A stretch of DNA of 9,956 bases from Oscillospiraceae bacterium (GTDB lineage Bacteria; Bacillota; Clostridia; Oscillospirales; Acutalibacteraceae): contig JAHZCM010000078.1 in the NCBI GenBank assembly GCA_019422905.1, positions 1 through 9,956 on the forward strand, written 5' to 3'. The first letter of the stretch is position 1; the number at the start of each line of letters is the position of its first letter. Positions 1 to 6,315 of this stretch are shown piece after piece. The notes under the pieces were generated by a model. The model was not told where the DNA came from, searched no databases, and saw nothing but the letters and a program-made list of their open reading frames with translations. A program made the translations under genes and the position numbers.

Positions 1-789
1 CGTGCCGATCGCGGACATGATGATGCTCGGCACGCCGACAATATAAATATCGCGGATTGTCTTGGCATGAAACCGAAAGCCTTTAAACCGGATCGTCACG
101 GCATGCTTGCTGAGGAACAGGATCAGGAGGCTGACAATCATCGAAACGATCTGGCCGGCTACCGTGGCGACCGCGGCACCGGTGACGCCCATAGCCGGAA
201 CGCCCAAAAGGCCGAAAATCATGATCGGGTCCAGAATAATATTGGTTACCGCGCCGACCAGTTGCATCACCATCGGCAGGATCATATTGCCAGTCGCCTG
301 CAGCATTTTCTCAATACAGCTTGCGATAAAGAAGCCGAAGGAGGCAACGGTCACAATCGTCAGATAAGTTTCGCCCATTTGGAGCACTTCCGCATCCTGC
401 GTATACATGGCGATGAAGGGCTTCGCGGTCAGCGCGCCGGCCACCGCGAAAACCACCCATGTAAGGACGGAAAGGACGACGCCGTGCGTGGCGGCACTGT
501 CTGCGGCCGCCTGATCCTTTTCACCGAGACGGCGGGAGATCAACGAACCGACGCCCACGCCAGTGCCGACGCCAAACGCGGTCAGGAGGTTCTGAATCGG
601 AAACGCCAGGGAAATGGCGGTCAGCGCATTCTGGCTGATCTGCGCGACAAAGTAGCTGTCCACAATGTTGTACAGCGCCTGCACCAGCATGGAGAACATC
701 GCCGGCAAGGCCATTGTGAAAATCAGCGGCAGCATTTTCGCCGACCCCATGCGGTTCTGGCCAGCTGTAGTTTCGGATTTGGTTTCCAT
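1..789 (-). CDS. MATE-family multidrug/cation antiporter (C-terminal part outside the window)
   Basis: The minus strand reads openly from an ATG at 789 to the window edge, giving the first 263 residues of a protein that is usually about 450 long. The N-terminus has the MATE/NorM-MepA look: LPAMFSMLVQALYNIVDSYF near residues 28-47, followed by repeated hydrophobic segments (about six or seven predicted membrane helices) separated by short loops such as ISRRLGEKD. MATE proteins are inner-membrane antiporters that export cationic drugs or metabolites in exchange for Na+ or H+; the substrate here cannot be read from sequence. The start is supported by an AAAGGA ribosome binding site about 10 bases upstream. 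The gene is divergent from the two-component operon and has its own promoter, operator-like dyad and leader hairpin. Family assignment is strong; the subfamily is uncertain. Confidence 0.93.
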   Translation of the reverse strand, partial: METKSETTAGQNRMGSAKMLPLIFTMALPAMFSMLVQALYNIVDSYFVAQISQNALTAISLAFPIQNLLTAFGVGTGVGVGSLISRRLGEKDQAAADSAATHGVVLSVLTWVVFAVAGALTAKPFIAMYTQDAEVLQMGETYLTIVTVASFGFFIASCIEKMLQATGNMILPMVMQLVGAVTNIILDPIMIFGLLGVPAMGVTGAAVATVAGQIVSMIVSLLILFLSKHAVTIRFKGFRFHAKTIRDIYIVGVPSIIMSAIGT

Positions 790-818
790 ATGTTTACTCA
801 ATCCTTTCTTGCATGGAA

Positions 819-847
819 GATGCTCCGCCGGCATACGGCGAAGCATC
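819..847 (-). other. 5'-leader hairpin of the MATE gene
   Basis: In the MATE transcript, GATGCT pairs with AGCATC and the inner arm TCGCCG pairs with CGGCGG (one G-U pair), making a 12-bp stem with a 5-base loop. It lies between the promoter and the ribosome binding site, 30 bases before the start codon. No U-run follows, so it is not an intrinsic terminator. It could stabilise the mRNA or affect translation; no role is proven. Confidence 0.5.
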
Positions 848-850
848 CGA

Positions 851-867
851 AAATAAAGCGTTTATTT
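851..867. promoter_or_regulatory. Perfect inverted repeat at the MATE transcription start (candidate operator)
   Basis: AAATAAA-GCG-TTTATTT is a perfect 7-3-7 dyad. The -10 hexamer of the MATE promoter is at 873-878, so the predicted start of transcription (about 866) falls inside the dyad. A repressor dimer bound here would block initiation, as MarR and TetR proteins do at efflux promoters. No regulator gene is visible nearby, so the binding protein is unknown. The same sequence could also fold as a weak A-U hairpin at the transcript's 5' end. Confidence 0.45.
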
Positions 868-872
868 GTTGT

Positions 873-901
873 ATTATAGCACAAATTCCCGATTTTTGCA
901 A
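873..901 (-). promoter_or_regulatory. Sigma-A-type promoter of the MATE gene
   Basis: Read on the minus strand, -35 TTGCAA (896-901) and a consensus -10 TATAAT (873-878) are separated by exactly 17 bases. It points to the MATE gene and gives a leader of about 75 nt carrying the dyad and the hairpin. Confidence 0.75.
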
Positions 902-931
902 GCTGTCTCCACCCCGTTCAAAAACAGCTTT

Positions 932-955
932 CACGGCAAATTCCCGTGCTTTTTT
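932..955 (+). terminator. Weak terminator-like hairpin with T-run
   Basis: CACGG (932-936) pairs with CCGTG (944-948) over a 7-base loop, followed by C and six T. The stem is only 5 bp. No rightward gene lies upstream in the window, so it has no obvious transcript to end; it might shield the two-component operon from transcription entering from the left. Confidence 0.28.
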
Positions 956-1000
956 GTCTATTTGCTATAAACTGCTTGTACGGCAAGAAACATCCGCATG

Positions 1001-1075
1001 CCCCGGCGGGCCGCGGCATCGCCGGCGGCAGCCGCCCTAACGCGCGGCTGCCGGAGACGCTAGAGGCCCCGCCTG
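1001..1075. other. GC-rich intergenic island with nested inverted repeats
   Basis: Between two AT-rich promoter regions lies a very GC-rich block. GGCAGCCGC (1027-1035) and GCGGCTGCC (1044-1052) form a perfect 9-bp stem with an 8-base loop. An outer pairing between GGCGGGCC (1005-1012) and GGCCCCGCC (1065-1073) is possible with one bulge. No T-run follows on either strand, and no ribosome binding site or convincing reading frame lies within it. It sits upstream of the response-regulator promoter, so it would not be in that mRNA. Function unknown; a repeat element or insulator are options. Confidence 0.4.
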
Positions 1076-1102
1076 CCGTCACAGAATATTCACCTTTTGT
1101 TC

Positions 1103-1131
1103 TTGCTTTTGACGCAATAAAAAGCTACAAT
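1103..1131 (+). promoter_or_regulatory. Promoter of the response regulator-kinase-protease operon
   Basis: -35 TTGCTT (1103-1108) and -10 TACAAT (1126-1131) are 17 bases apart, giving a leader of about 90 nt before the ATG at 1229. A direct repeat CTTTTG at 1094-1099 and 1106-1111 overlaps the -35 region. OmpR-family regulators bind tandem half-sites, so autoregulation is possible, though the 12-base period is slightly longer than the usual 10-11. Confidence 0.55.
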
Positions 1132-1172
1132 ATGTACAAACTGGTGGTCTTCTGCCAATTATGCGGAGGATA

Positions 1173-1200
1173 CGGGCAATTTTCGCTGCCCGAACGAAAA
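1173..1200 (+). other. Two mutually exclusive small hairpins in the operon leader
   Basis: CGGGCA (1173-1178) can pair with TGCCCG (1187-1192), or TTTTCG (1180-1185) can pair with CGAAAA (1195-1200). Both stems are 6 bp; each crosses the other, so only one can form at a time. They end 28 bases before the start codon and leave the ribosome binding site free. A regulatory role is only a possibility. Confidence 0.25.
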
Positions 1201-1228
1201 CTGAGAAAAAGGAAAGAGGTAACAGAAC

Positions 1229-1918
1229 ATGGCATCCGGAAAAATTCTCATTGTGGACGACGACAGAAATATTTGCGAGCTTTTGCGGCTCTATATCGAA
1301 AAAGAAGGCTTTGAGACGGCCATCGCGAACGACGGTAAGGCGGCCGTGCACATGTTTGACACGGTGAACCCTGATCTCATCCTGCTCGACATCATGCTTC
1401 CCGAGCTGGACGGCTGGCAGGTCTGCCGTGAGATCCGCAAAAAGTCCCAGTGCCCGATCATTATGCTCACCGCAAAGGGCGAGGTATTCGACAAGGTGCT
1501 GGGTCTTGAGCTCGGCGCAGACGATTACGTCGTAAAGCCCTTTGAGACCAAGGAGGTCATCGCGCGCATCAACGCGGTGCTCCGCCGCATCGGCAAAAAG
1601 GAAACAGCCCAGACGCAGGAGGTCAGCTACGAGAACCTGACCATCAACCTGACAAACTATGAGCTCAAGGTCAAGGGCGTGCAGGTGGATACGCCGCCGA
1701 AGGAAATGGAGCTGATTTACCATCTCGCCTCCAACCCGAACCGCGTTTTCACCCGCGACCAGCTGCTGGACGAGGTTTGGGGCTTCGATTATTACGGCGA
1801 TTCCCGCACCGTGGACGTCCATGTCAAGCGCCTGCGCGAAAAGCTCGAGGGCGTTTCCGACAAGTGGGCGCTGAAAACCGTCTGGGGCGTGGGCTATAAA
1901 TTCGAAGTCAAGGACTGA
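1229..1918 (+). CDS. OmpR/PhoB-family response regulator
   Basis: This 229-residue protein is full length for the family. The receiver domain (about 5-118) has the acidic cluster D10-D11-D12, the phosphoacceptor Asp at D54 in DLILLDIMLP, T81 in IIMLTAKG and K103 in VVKPF. The C-terminal winged-helix DNA-binding domain (about 130-227) shows the expected FTRDQLLDEVWG, RTVDVHVKRLREKL and VWGVGYKF segments. It acts in the cytoplasm as a transcription factor switched on by phosphorylation, almost certainly by the kinase encoded 14 bases downstream. The ATG start follows an AGAGGT ribosome binding site by about 8-9 bases. The company of an HtrA protease suggests a CssR-like secretion-stress regulator, but VanR/PhoP-like roles cannot be excluded from the protein alone. 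Confidence 0.96.
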   Translation: MASGKILIVDDDRNICELLRLYIEKEGFETAIANDGKAAVHMFDTVNPDLILLDIMLPELDGWQVCREIRKKSQCPIIMLTAKGEVFDKVLGLELGADDYVVKPFETKEVIARINAVLRRIGKKETAQTQEVSYENLTINLTNYELKVKGVQVDTPPKEMELIYHLASNPNRVFTRDQLLDEVWGFDYYGDSRTVDVHVKRLREKLEGVSDKWALKTVWGVGYKFEVKD

Positions 1919-1932
1919 AAGGATGAGGTCCC

Positions 1933-3507
1933 GTGCAAAAATCGCTTTTTGGAAAATACATGAAGATCACGATGATCATCGTGTTTTCCAGTTTTGTCGT
2001 TCTCGGCAGCGTCATGATGGTCGCCTTCTCCGAGTACACCAAAAACGATAAGCGCAAGCTTTTGACGCAGAGCGCCGCCTCTATGGCGTCGATTACCTCC
2101 GCGGTGGACATCAACAGCACCGGAACACCGCAGCTGCTCAGCCTGTTTATCCAATCTTTCTCCCTGAATATCGACGCGGACATTTTCATCACCGATCTCG
2201 AGGGGAAGGTAATCCTCGGCGCCTATGCAAACAGCAACTCTGCAATGGGATCGAATTTTATGCCGCTTACCACGGTGCCGAAGGAAATTGTTGAGCGGGC
2301 CGCCTCGGGTTCTTTTTCTGGAAACGGCCGCAAAAACGGCATTTACGATTCTCCGTATTACGTTGTCGGCGTGCCGCTGACCGCCTCTTCCGAGGATAAG
2401 ACGCCGGTTGGCGCCGTCTTTGCGGCCACCAACGCCAGCACGCTGACCGAATATCAATTTGCGGCGTTCCAGATGTTCCTGGTTGCCGCAGTCGCCGCGT
2501 TCCGCCTTTCCTTCTGCGTGGTCGGCCTGTTCGCATACCGGCTCGTCAAGCCCTTGCGGCAGATGTCCGCCGCGGCCAAGAGCTTTGGAGACGGTGATTT
2601 CTCCGTCCGCGTTCCGGTTACCTCCGGCGATGAAATCGGCCAGCTCGCCCTCTCCTTCAACAACATGGCGGATTCCCTCTCAAACAGCGAGAGCATGAAC
2701 CGCAGCTTCGTCGCCAATGTTTCCCACGAGCTGAAAACCCCGATGACCACGATCGCGGGCTTTATCGACGGCATTTTGGACGGCACCATTCCGCCCGACC
2801 GCCAGAGCCACTACCTGCGCATCGTTTCCGACGAGATCAAGCGGCTCTCACGCCTCGTCAAAACCATGCTGAATCTCTCCCGCATCGATAACGGCGAGCT
2901 GAAGCTGCGCCCCGTCGATTTTGATATTTCTGCAACGGTGCTTTCCACCGTGCTCACCTTTGAAAAAGAAATCAACGAAAAGCAGATCGACATCCGCGGA
3001 CTCGATACATTGGGAAGCCAGCGCGTGCACGGCGACGAGGATTTGCTCCATCAGGTCGTATACAACCTCGTGGAAAACGCCGTGAAGTTCACCAATAAAG
3101 GCGGCTATATCGCATTTACAATTTCCGACAGCATCGACCGCGTGGCGGTGGCCATTGAGAACAGCGGCGCGGGTATTCAGGCAGACGAGCTGCCCATGGT
3201 GTTTGAGAAATTCTATAAGACGGATAAGTCAAGAAGCCAGGACAAAAACGGCATGGGCCTCGGCCTGTATCTTGTCCGCACAATTATTAAGCTGCACGGC
3301 GGCGATATTTCGGTCGCCTCCGCTGTGGATCAATACACACGCTTTTCATTCTATATTCCAAAGCCGCAGGAAGCGCCGAAGCTCAAGGCCTCCTACAGCG
3401 TATCCGTGGAGGACGCCGTGATCTCGGAGCGTCCAAAAAAGGAGCCGCGCGGCCACGGGAAGGACGAACCAAAATCCAACCATAAGGACGGTCAGAATCA
3501 TGAGTGA
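1933..3507 (+). CDS. Membrane sensor histidine kinase
   Basis: This 524-residue kinase is the partner of the preceding regulator. A first membrane helix (about 10-32) and a second (about 178-203) flank an outside domain of roughly 145 residues. That domain looks Cache/PDC-like, with IFITDLEGKV and YYVVGVPL segments and a GAVFAATN strand. A HAMP domain (about 203-255) follows, then the HisKA domain with phosphoacceptor H265 in NVSHELKTP. The ATPase domain has N378/N382 in the N box, the G1 box ENSGAGI, an F box (FEKFYKTDKS) and G2 GMGLGL (440-444). The G1 box carries Asn (N410) where most kinases have Asp. Arg191 lies inside the second membrane helix. A charged tail of about 48 residues follows the ATPase fold. 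The GTG start is chosen because AAAGGATGAGG lies just upstream; the ATG at 1960 would cut into the first membrane helix. It overlaps the protease gene by 8 bases. Confidence 0.95.
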   Translation: MQKSLFGKYMKITMIIVFSSFVVLGSVMMVAFSEYTKNDKRKLLTQSAASMASITSAVDINSTGTPQLLSLFIQSFSLNIDADIFITDLEGKVILGAYANSNSAMGSNFMPLTTVPKEIVERAASGSFSGNGRKNGIYDSPYYVVGVPLTASSEDKTPVGAVFAATNASTLTEYQFAAFQMFLVAAVAAFRLSFCVVGLFAYRLVKPLRQMSAAAKSFGDGDFSVRVPVTSGDEIGQLALSFNNMADSLSNSESMNRSFVANVSHELKTPMTTIAGFIDGILDGTIPPDRQSHYLRIVSDEIKRLSRLVKTMLNLSRIDNGELKLRPVDFDISATVLSTVLTFEKEINEKQIDIRGLDTLGSQRVHGDEDLLHQVVYNLVENAVKFTNKGGYIAFTISDSIDRVAVAIENSGAGIQADELPMVFEKFYKTDKSRSQDKNGMGLGLYLVRTIIKLHGGDISVASAVDQYTRFSFYIPKPQEAPKLKASYSVSVEDAVISERPKKEPRGHGKDEPKSNHKDGQNHE

Positions 3508-5110
3508 ATTCGATCCAAACAAAGCGGTCTCCGATACGGAGGCGCCGTCCGTGCATACGGGCGGGCAGCCCTCCGTGGAGCCGCTTCCAAACGCTGCGCA
3601 GGCACCCGCGGCGGAACCGCTGCCGAATGCTTCCGCTGTGCCCGAAGCGGAGCCTCTGGAAAACGCCGCAGCACAATCTCCGCAGGAACCGGCACATACT
3701 TCCGCACAGCAGCCCGCATCCGCGCCGCTGCCGGGCACGCCCGCAGCAAATTATTATTCGGCAAATGCAGCCGCGCAGCCGCAGACTCCGGTTCCACCAA
3801 TTCCCCCTTACGGCTATCCCCCGCAGCAGCCCTATCCGTATAATTACGGCTACACCTATCCGCAGGCCATGCCGAATCCTTATCTGCGGGAAGAGCCGAA
3901 GAAAAAGAAAATGCCCTTTGGCGTCAAGCTGCTGATCATCATTATGTCCGTGCTATTTGCCGGCTCCGTTATCGGCTTTGCGGTTTTCGGCGTCTATTCC
4001 GCCGTCACAGCCGGTGGCTCCCTCCCGTCAGACTCCGATCAGCCGGGCTTCTCCGTGCCGGATACACCGGGCACCGATGAAGAGGAGCCGGAAGTCAGCG
4101 CTCCGGAGCTGCCGGATATCGAAGTTGTCCCGAACACGGAGGGCATTACCCTGCACAGCGTGCCTTCCGGGGAGGAGCTGGACGTCTCCGCCGTATACGA
4201 CAAGGTCATCCCCTCTACCGTACTGGTCATCACCACCACGGAAAGCGGCGCCGGGACCGGCACCGGCATCATCGCCACGGAGGACGGCTATATCATCACA
4301 AACAGCCATGTGGTACTGAATACGAAATCCGTCGCCGTGCAGGTTAAAACCAACGACGGCACGCTGCACGACGCGGTCGTCGTCGGCTACGACAAGACCA
4401 CCGACCTCGCCGTGCTGAAGATCGAAGGCTCCGGCTATACGCCCGCCGAGTTCGGCGATTCCGATGATCTCGTCATGGGCCAATGGGTGCTTGCCATCGG
4501 CAATCCGGGCGGCGAGCAGTTCTCCGGTTCCCTGACGCGCGGCGTCATCTCCGGCCTGAACCGTTCTGTCGGCTCCTACAGCTCCAACGGCATGACCTAT
4601 ATTCAAACCGACGCCGCCATCAACCCCGGCAATTCCGGCGGTCCGCTGGTCAACATGTACGGGCAGGTGGTCGGCATCAACTCGGCGAAAATCGTCTCCG
4701 AGCAGTACGAGGGTATGGGCTTCTCCATCCCCATCACGGGTGCAAAGCAGATTATTGACGACCTGCTCTCCGGCGGCTATGTACAGGGCCGCGTGCGCTT
4801 CGGCATCAAGGGCATCGCCGTCACGGAGATGCAGTCTGCCGTGTACGAGGTTCCGCTGGGCTTCATCATCAGTGAAATCGACGAGGACAGCAGCTTTATC
4901 GGCACCGAGGTGCAGGCCTACGATATCATCACCGCTATCGACGATATTGAAACGCCCACGCTGGATGCGCTTTCCAATGCGCTGCTCAGCTACGCGCCCG
5001 GAGACACCGTGCAGGTGCATCTGTTCCGCCCGAACGAAAACGGAAAGGGCGGCGAGGAATTTGAGGTCACGGTCACGCTGCTCGAGGATAAGGGCGAAAC
5101 GCAGGGCTGA
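3500..5110 (+). CDS. Membrane-anchored HtrA/DegP-like serine protease with PDZ domain
   Basis: This 536-residue protein has three parts. Residues 1-138 are a cytoplasmic, Pro/Ala/Tyr-rich low-complexity region ending in a basic EEPKKKK stretch. A membrane anchor spans about 142-166. After an acidic linker comes the S1C trypsin-like domain (about 228-425) with the triad H270 (ITNSHVV), D302 (TTDLAVLKI) and S379 (NPGNSGGPL). A single PDZ domain follows (about 434-530). HtrA proteases degrade or refold misfolded proteins on the outer face of the membrane; the PDZ domain recognises exposed C-termini. The ATG lies inside the end of the kinase gene (8-base overlap), so the two are translationally coupled. 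Co-transcription with a two-component system points to an envelope or secretion-stress circuit like CssRS-HtrA of Bacillus. That function is inferred; the enzyme class is clear. Confidence 0.95.
   Translation: MSEFDPNKAVSDTEAPSVHTGGQPSVEPLPNAAQAPAAEPLPNASAVPEAEPLENAAAQSPQEPAHTSAQQPASAPLPGTPAANYYSANAAAQPQTPVPPIPPYGYPPQQPYPYNYGYTYPQAMPNPYLREEPKKKKMPFGVKLLIIIMSVLFAGSVIGFAVFGVYSAVTAGGSLPSDSDQPGFSVPDTPGTDEEEPEVSAPELPDIEVVPNTEGITLHSVPSGEELDVSAVYDKVIPSTVLVITTTESGAGTGTGIIATEDGYIITNSHVVLNTKSVAVQVKTNDGTLHDAVVVGYDKTTDLAVLKIEGSGYTPAEFGDSDDLVMGQWVLAIGNPGGEQFSGSLTRGVISGLNRSVGSYSSNGMTYIQTDAAINPGNSGGPLVNMYGQVVGINSAKIVSEQYEGMGFSIPITGAKQIIDDLLSGGYVQGRVRFGIKGIAVTEMQSAVYEVPLGFIISEIDEDSSFIGTEVQAYDIITAIDDIETPTLDALSNALLSYAPGDTVQVHLFRPNENGKGGEEFEVTVTLLEDKGETQG
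3578..3667 (+). repeat. Three 12-residue repeats in the cytoplasmic tail of the HtrA protein
   Basis: EPLPNA recurs at residues 27-32 and 39-44, and as EPLENA at 51-56, a strict 12-residue period. The DNA copies differ at synonymous positions, so the repeat is kept at protein level or is old, not a fresh duplication. Role unknown. Confidence 0.7.
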
Positions 5111-5164
5111 CGCTCCGCGCCGCGCTATACAATAAAATTTAATAGGAACGTTTTATACGAAATG

Positions 5165-5205
5165 AAGCCGGCGCTGTAATTTTGGGATTACAGCGCCGGC
5201 TTTTC
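5165..5205 (+). terminator. Intrinsic terminator of the two-component/HtrA operon
   Basis: A perfect 16-bp stem (5165-5180 with 5187-5202) encloses the loop TTTGGG and leads into TTTT on the plus strand. It lies 54 bases after the htrA-like stop. On the minus strand the stem is followed by TTCATTTCG, a weak U-run, so it may only partly stop the converging phage-tail transcript, whose last stop is at 5259. Confidence 0.85.
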
Positions 5206-5258
5206 GCCGTTTTATTCTTATCGCATCCGGTTTTCGTCCGTGGCTTTTCCCGGCGGGC

Positions 5259-5723
5259 TCAGCGGAACGCAAGCATTGCGTACGTCACGCCGCTCTCATT
5301 CAGCGCCGCCGCGCTGCTGCCCGCGGCGGGCTCCTGTTCCTGCTTAACCGTCACCTGTGTGCCGTTCAACACAACGCCAAGGCTGCTCTGCCCGCCGGCC
5401 GAAAAGCCCACATAGTGCTTCGTGTAGCTCCCCGTGTATTCGGAAGCGCCCTTCTCCACTGCGAATACAATCAGCGCGCTTGGGCTGAAATTGAACAACT
5501 GCCCTCTGGACGCTGTTCCCGTTCCCGTATAGGTCCGCACCGACACCGGCGTATCCAGTCTGGCGCGCCGCGTGTCGTCCAAATGCAGATCCGCGTCTTC
5601 CAAATGCCCGCCGACTAGCGTTTCCAGCGCCGTGTTGTCCGCCACGAAATCCGACCGGCGCGGTTTATCCGTGCCCGCCCACAGGGAAAGCCCCAGCACC
5701 TCCGTTTTCTCACTTGCCGCCAT
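5259..5723 (-). CDS. Small phage tail fibre-like protein
   Basis: This is a protein of about 154 residues at the end of the tail operon. The N-terminal third (SLWAGTDKPRRSDFVADN, then ALETLVGGHLEDADLH) resembles the attachment region found in tail-fibre and collar proteins of Firmicute phages. The rest alternates short beta strands and ends in LNESGVTYAMLAFR, which recalls the final strand of many phage fibre tip domains. It may therefore be a complete miniature fibre that binds the target cell, or a structural cap. The start is set at the second ATG (5723), with GGAG three bases and AAAGGGG ten bases upstream; an in-frame ATG at 5732 sits too close to AAAGGGG. It lies a few bases after the XkdU-like gene. 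Family recognition is from general pattern, so the function is moderately sure. Confidence 0.75.
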   Translation of the reverse strand: MAASEKTEVLGLSLWAGTDKPRRSDFVADNTALETLVGGHLEDADLHLDDTRRARLDTPVSVRTYTGTGTASRGQLFNFSPSALIVFAVEKGASEYTGSYTKHYVGFSAGGQSSLGVVLNGTQVTVKQEQEPAAGSSAAALNESGVTYAMLAFR

Positions 5724-5740
5724 TTTCTCCATTCCCCTTT

Positions 5741-6295
5741 CTACATCTTGTCGATCTCATCCCACGTGCGGTTTTTCAGATCCATCTGCGAAAATGTCAT
5801 CTCGCGTGCGTCCACCGCATCCCATGTATTTTTGCCGAAATCGAGCACATACGGCAGATGGGCCGGCAGAAACGTCTGCGCCTCTGCGGCCGCGGCCTCC
5901 TCCGAAATGCCGAGCACCTCATGCACGTTGATGTAAAGCCCATCCTGAAAATGCTCCACAATATTGCCGCGGATACCCGCTGCAAGCAGTTGCTTTTCCA
6001 GCGCCGCCCGCGTATTGTCCGCACAGGTCACGCTGCCGCGCTCGAGCAGCATTGCCCGGCGGTTTTCCGGATTGTCCGCAGAAGGCACAATCCGGAACAG
6101 CCGCTCGAAGGCCGTCAGCCCTTCCGCATCCGCCGTGCTCACAAAGAGGTTTTTCCGCAGCTTTTCCACCGCTTCAAGCAGCAGGTCCAGACCCGCGCCA
6201 TATGCTGCAAGCTCCGCCGAAAGAATCCGGTCCTCCCCTGTATATAATCCGGTGCGTTCCAGAATCTGCCGCATCCGTTCTTTTGCTTCCGTCAT
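5741..6295 (-). CDS. XkdU/DUF2313-like phage tail (baseplate) protein
   Basis: This protein of about 184 residues follows baseplate J directly, the usual place of the XkdU/YmfQ (tail protein I-like) family, which helps attach fibres to the baseplate rim. The N-terminal half is helical (EMTEAKERMRQIL, LEAVEKLRKNLF), with TAFERLFRIVP and NRRAMLLERG typical of the family. The C-terminus ends in three 10-residue TW-type repeats. The open frame extends to a GTG at 6319 that overlaps the stop of the J gene, but the ATG at 6295 has GGGGAG four bases upstream and AAAGGA further on, so it is the more likely start. The name rests on position plus pattern. Confidence 0.85.
   Translation of the reverse strand: MTEAKERMRQILERTGLYTGEDRILSAELAAYGAGLDLLLEAVEKLRKNLFVSTADAEGLTAFERLFRIVPSADNPENRRAMLLERGSVTCADNTRAALEKQLLAAGIRGNIVEHFQDGLYINVHEVLGISEEAAAAEAQTFLPAHLPYVLDFGKNTWDAVDAREMTFSQMDLKNRTWDEIDKM
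5744..5830 (-). repeat. Triple decapeptide repeat at the C-terminus of the XkdU-like protein
   Basis: NTWDAVDARE, MTFSQMDLKN and RTWDEIDKM line up with a strict period of ten residues and the pattern xT(W/F)xxxD. It ends the protein. This region may be where the fibre protein encoded next docks. Confidence 0.7.
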
Positions 6296-6315
6296 CTCGC
6301 TCCCCGATCCTTTCG

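Noticed and set aside
67..879. Rightward 270-codon open frame opposite the MATE gene
   Set aside because: It is rich in Arg, His and Gln with no domain pattern, and the opposite strand encodes a clear MATE transporter.
1109..1131. TTGACG as the -35 box of the operon promoter
   Set aside because: It lies only 11 bases from TACAAT, too close; TTGCTT at 1103 gives a 17-base spacer.
1079..1822. Leftward 247-codon open frame opposite the response regulator
   Set aside because: The plus strand encodes a full OmpR-type regulator with all key residues.
4028..5020. Leftward 330-codon open frame opposite the HtrA gene
   Set aside because: It is a shadow of a GC-rich gene; the plus strand carries the complete protease triad and PDZ domain.
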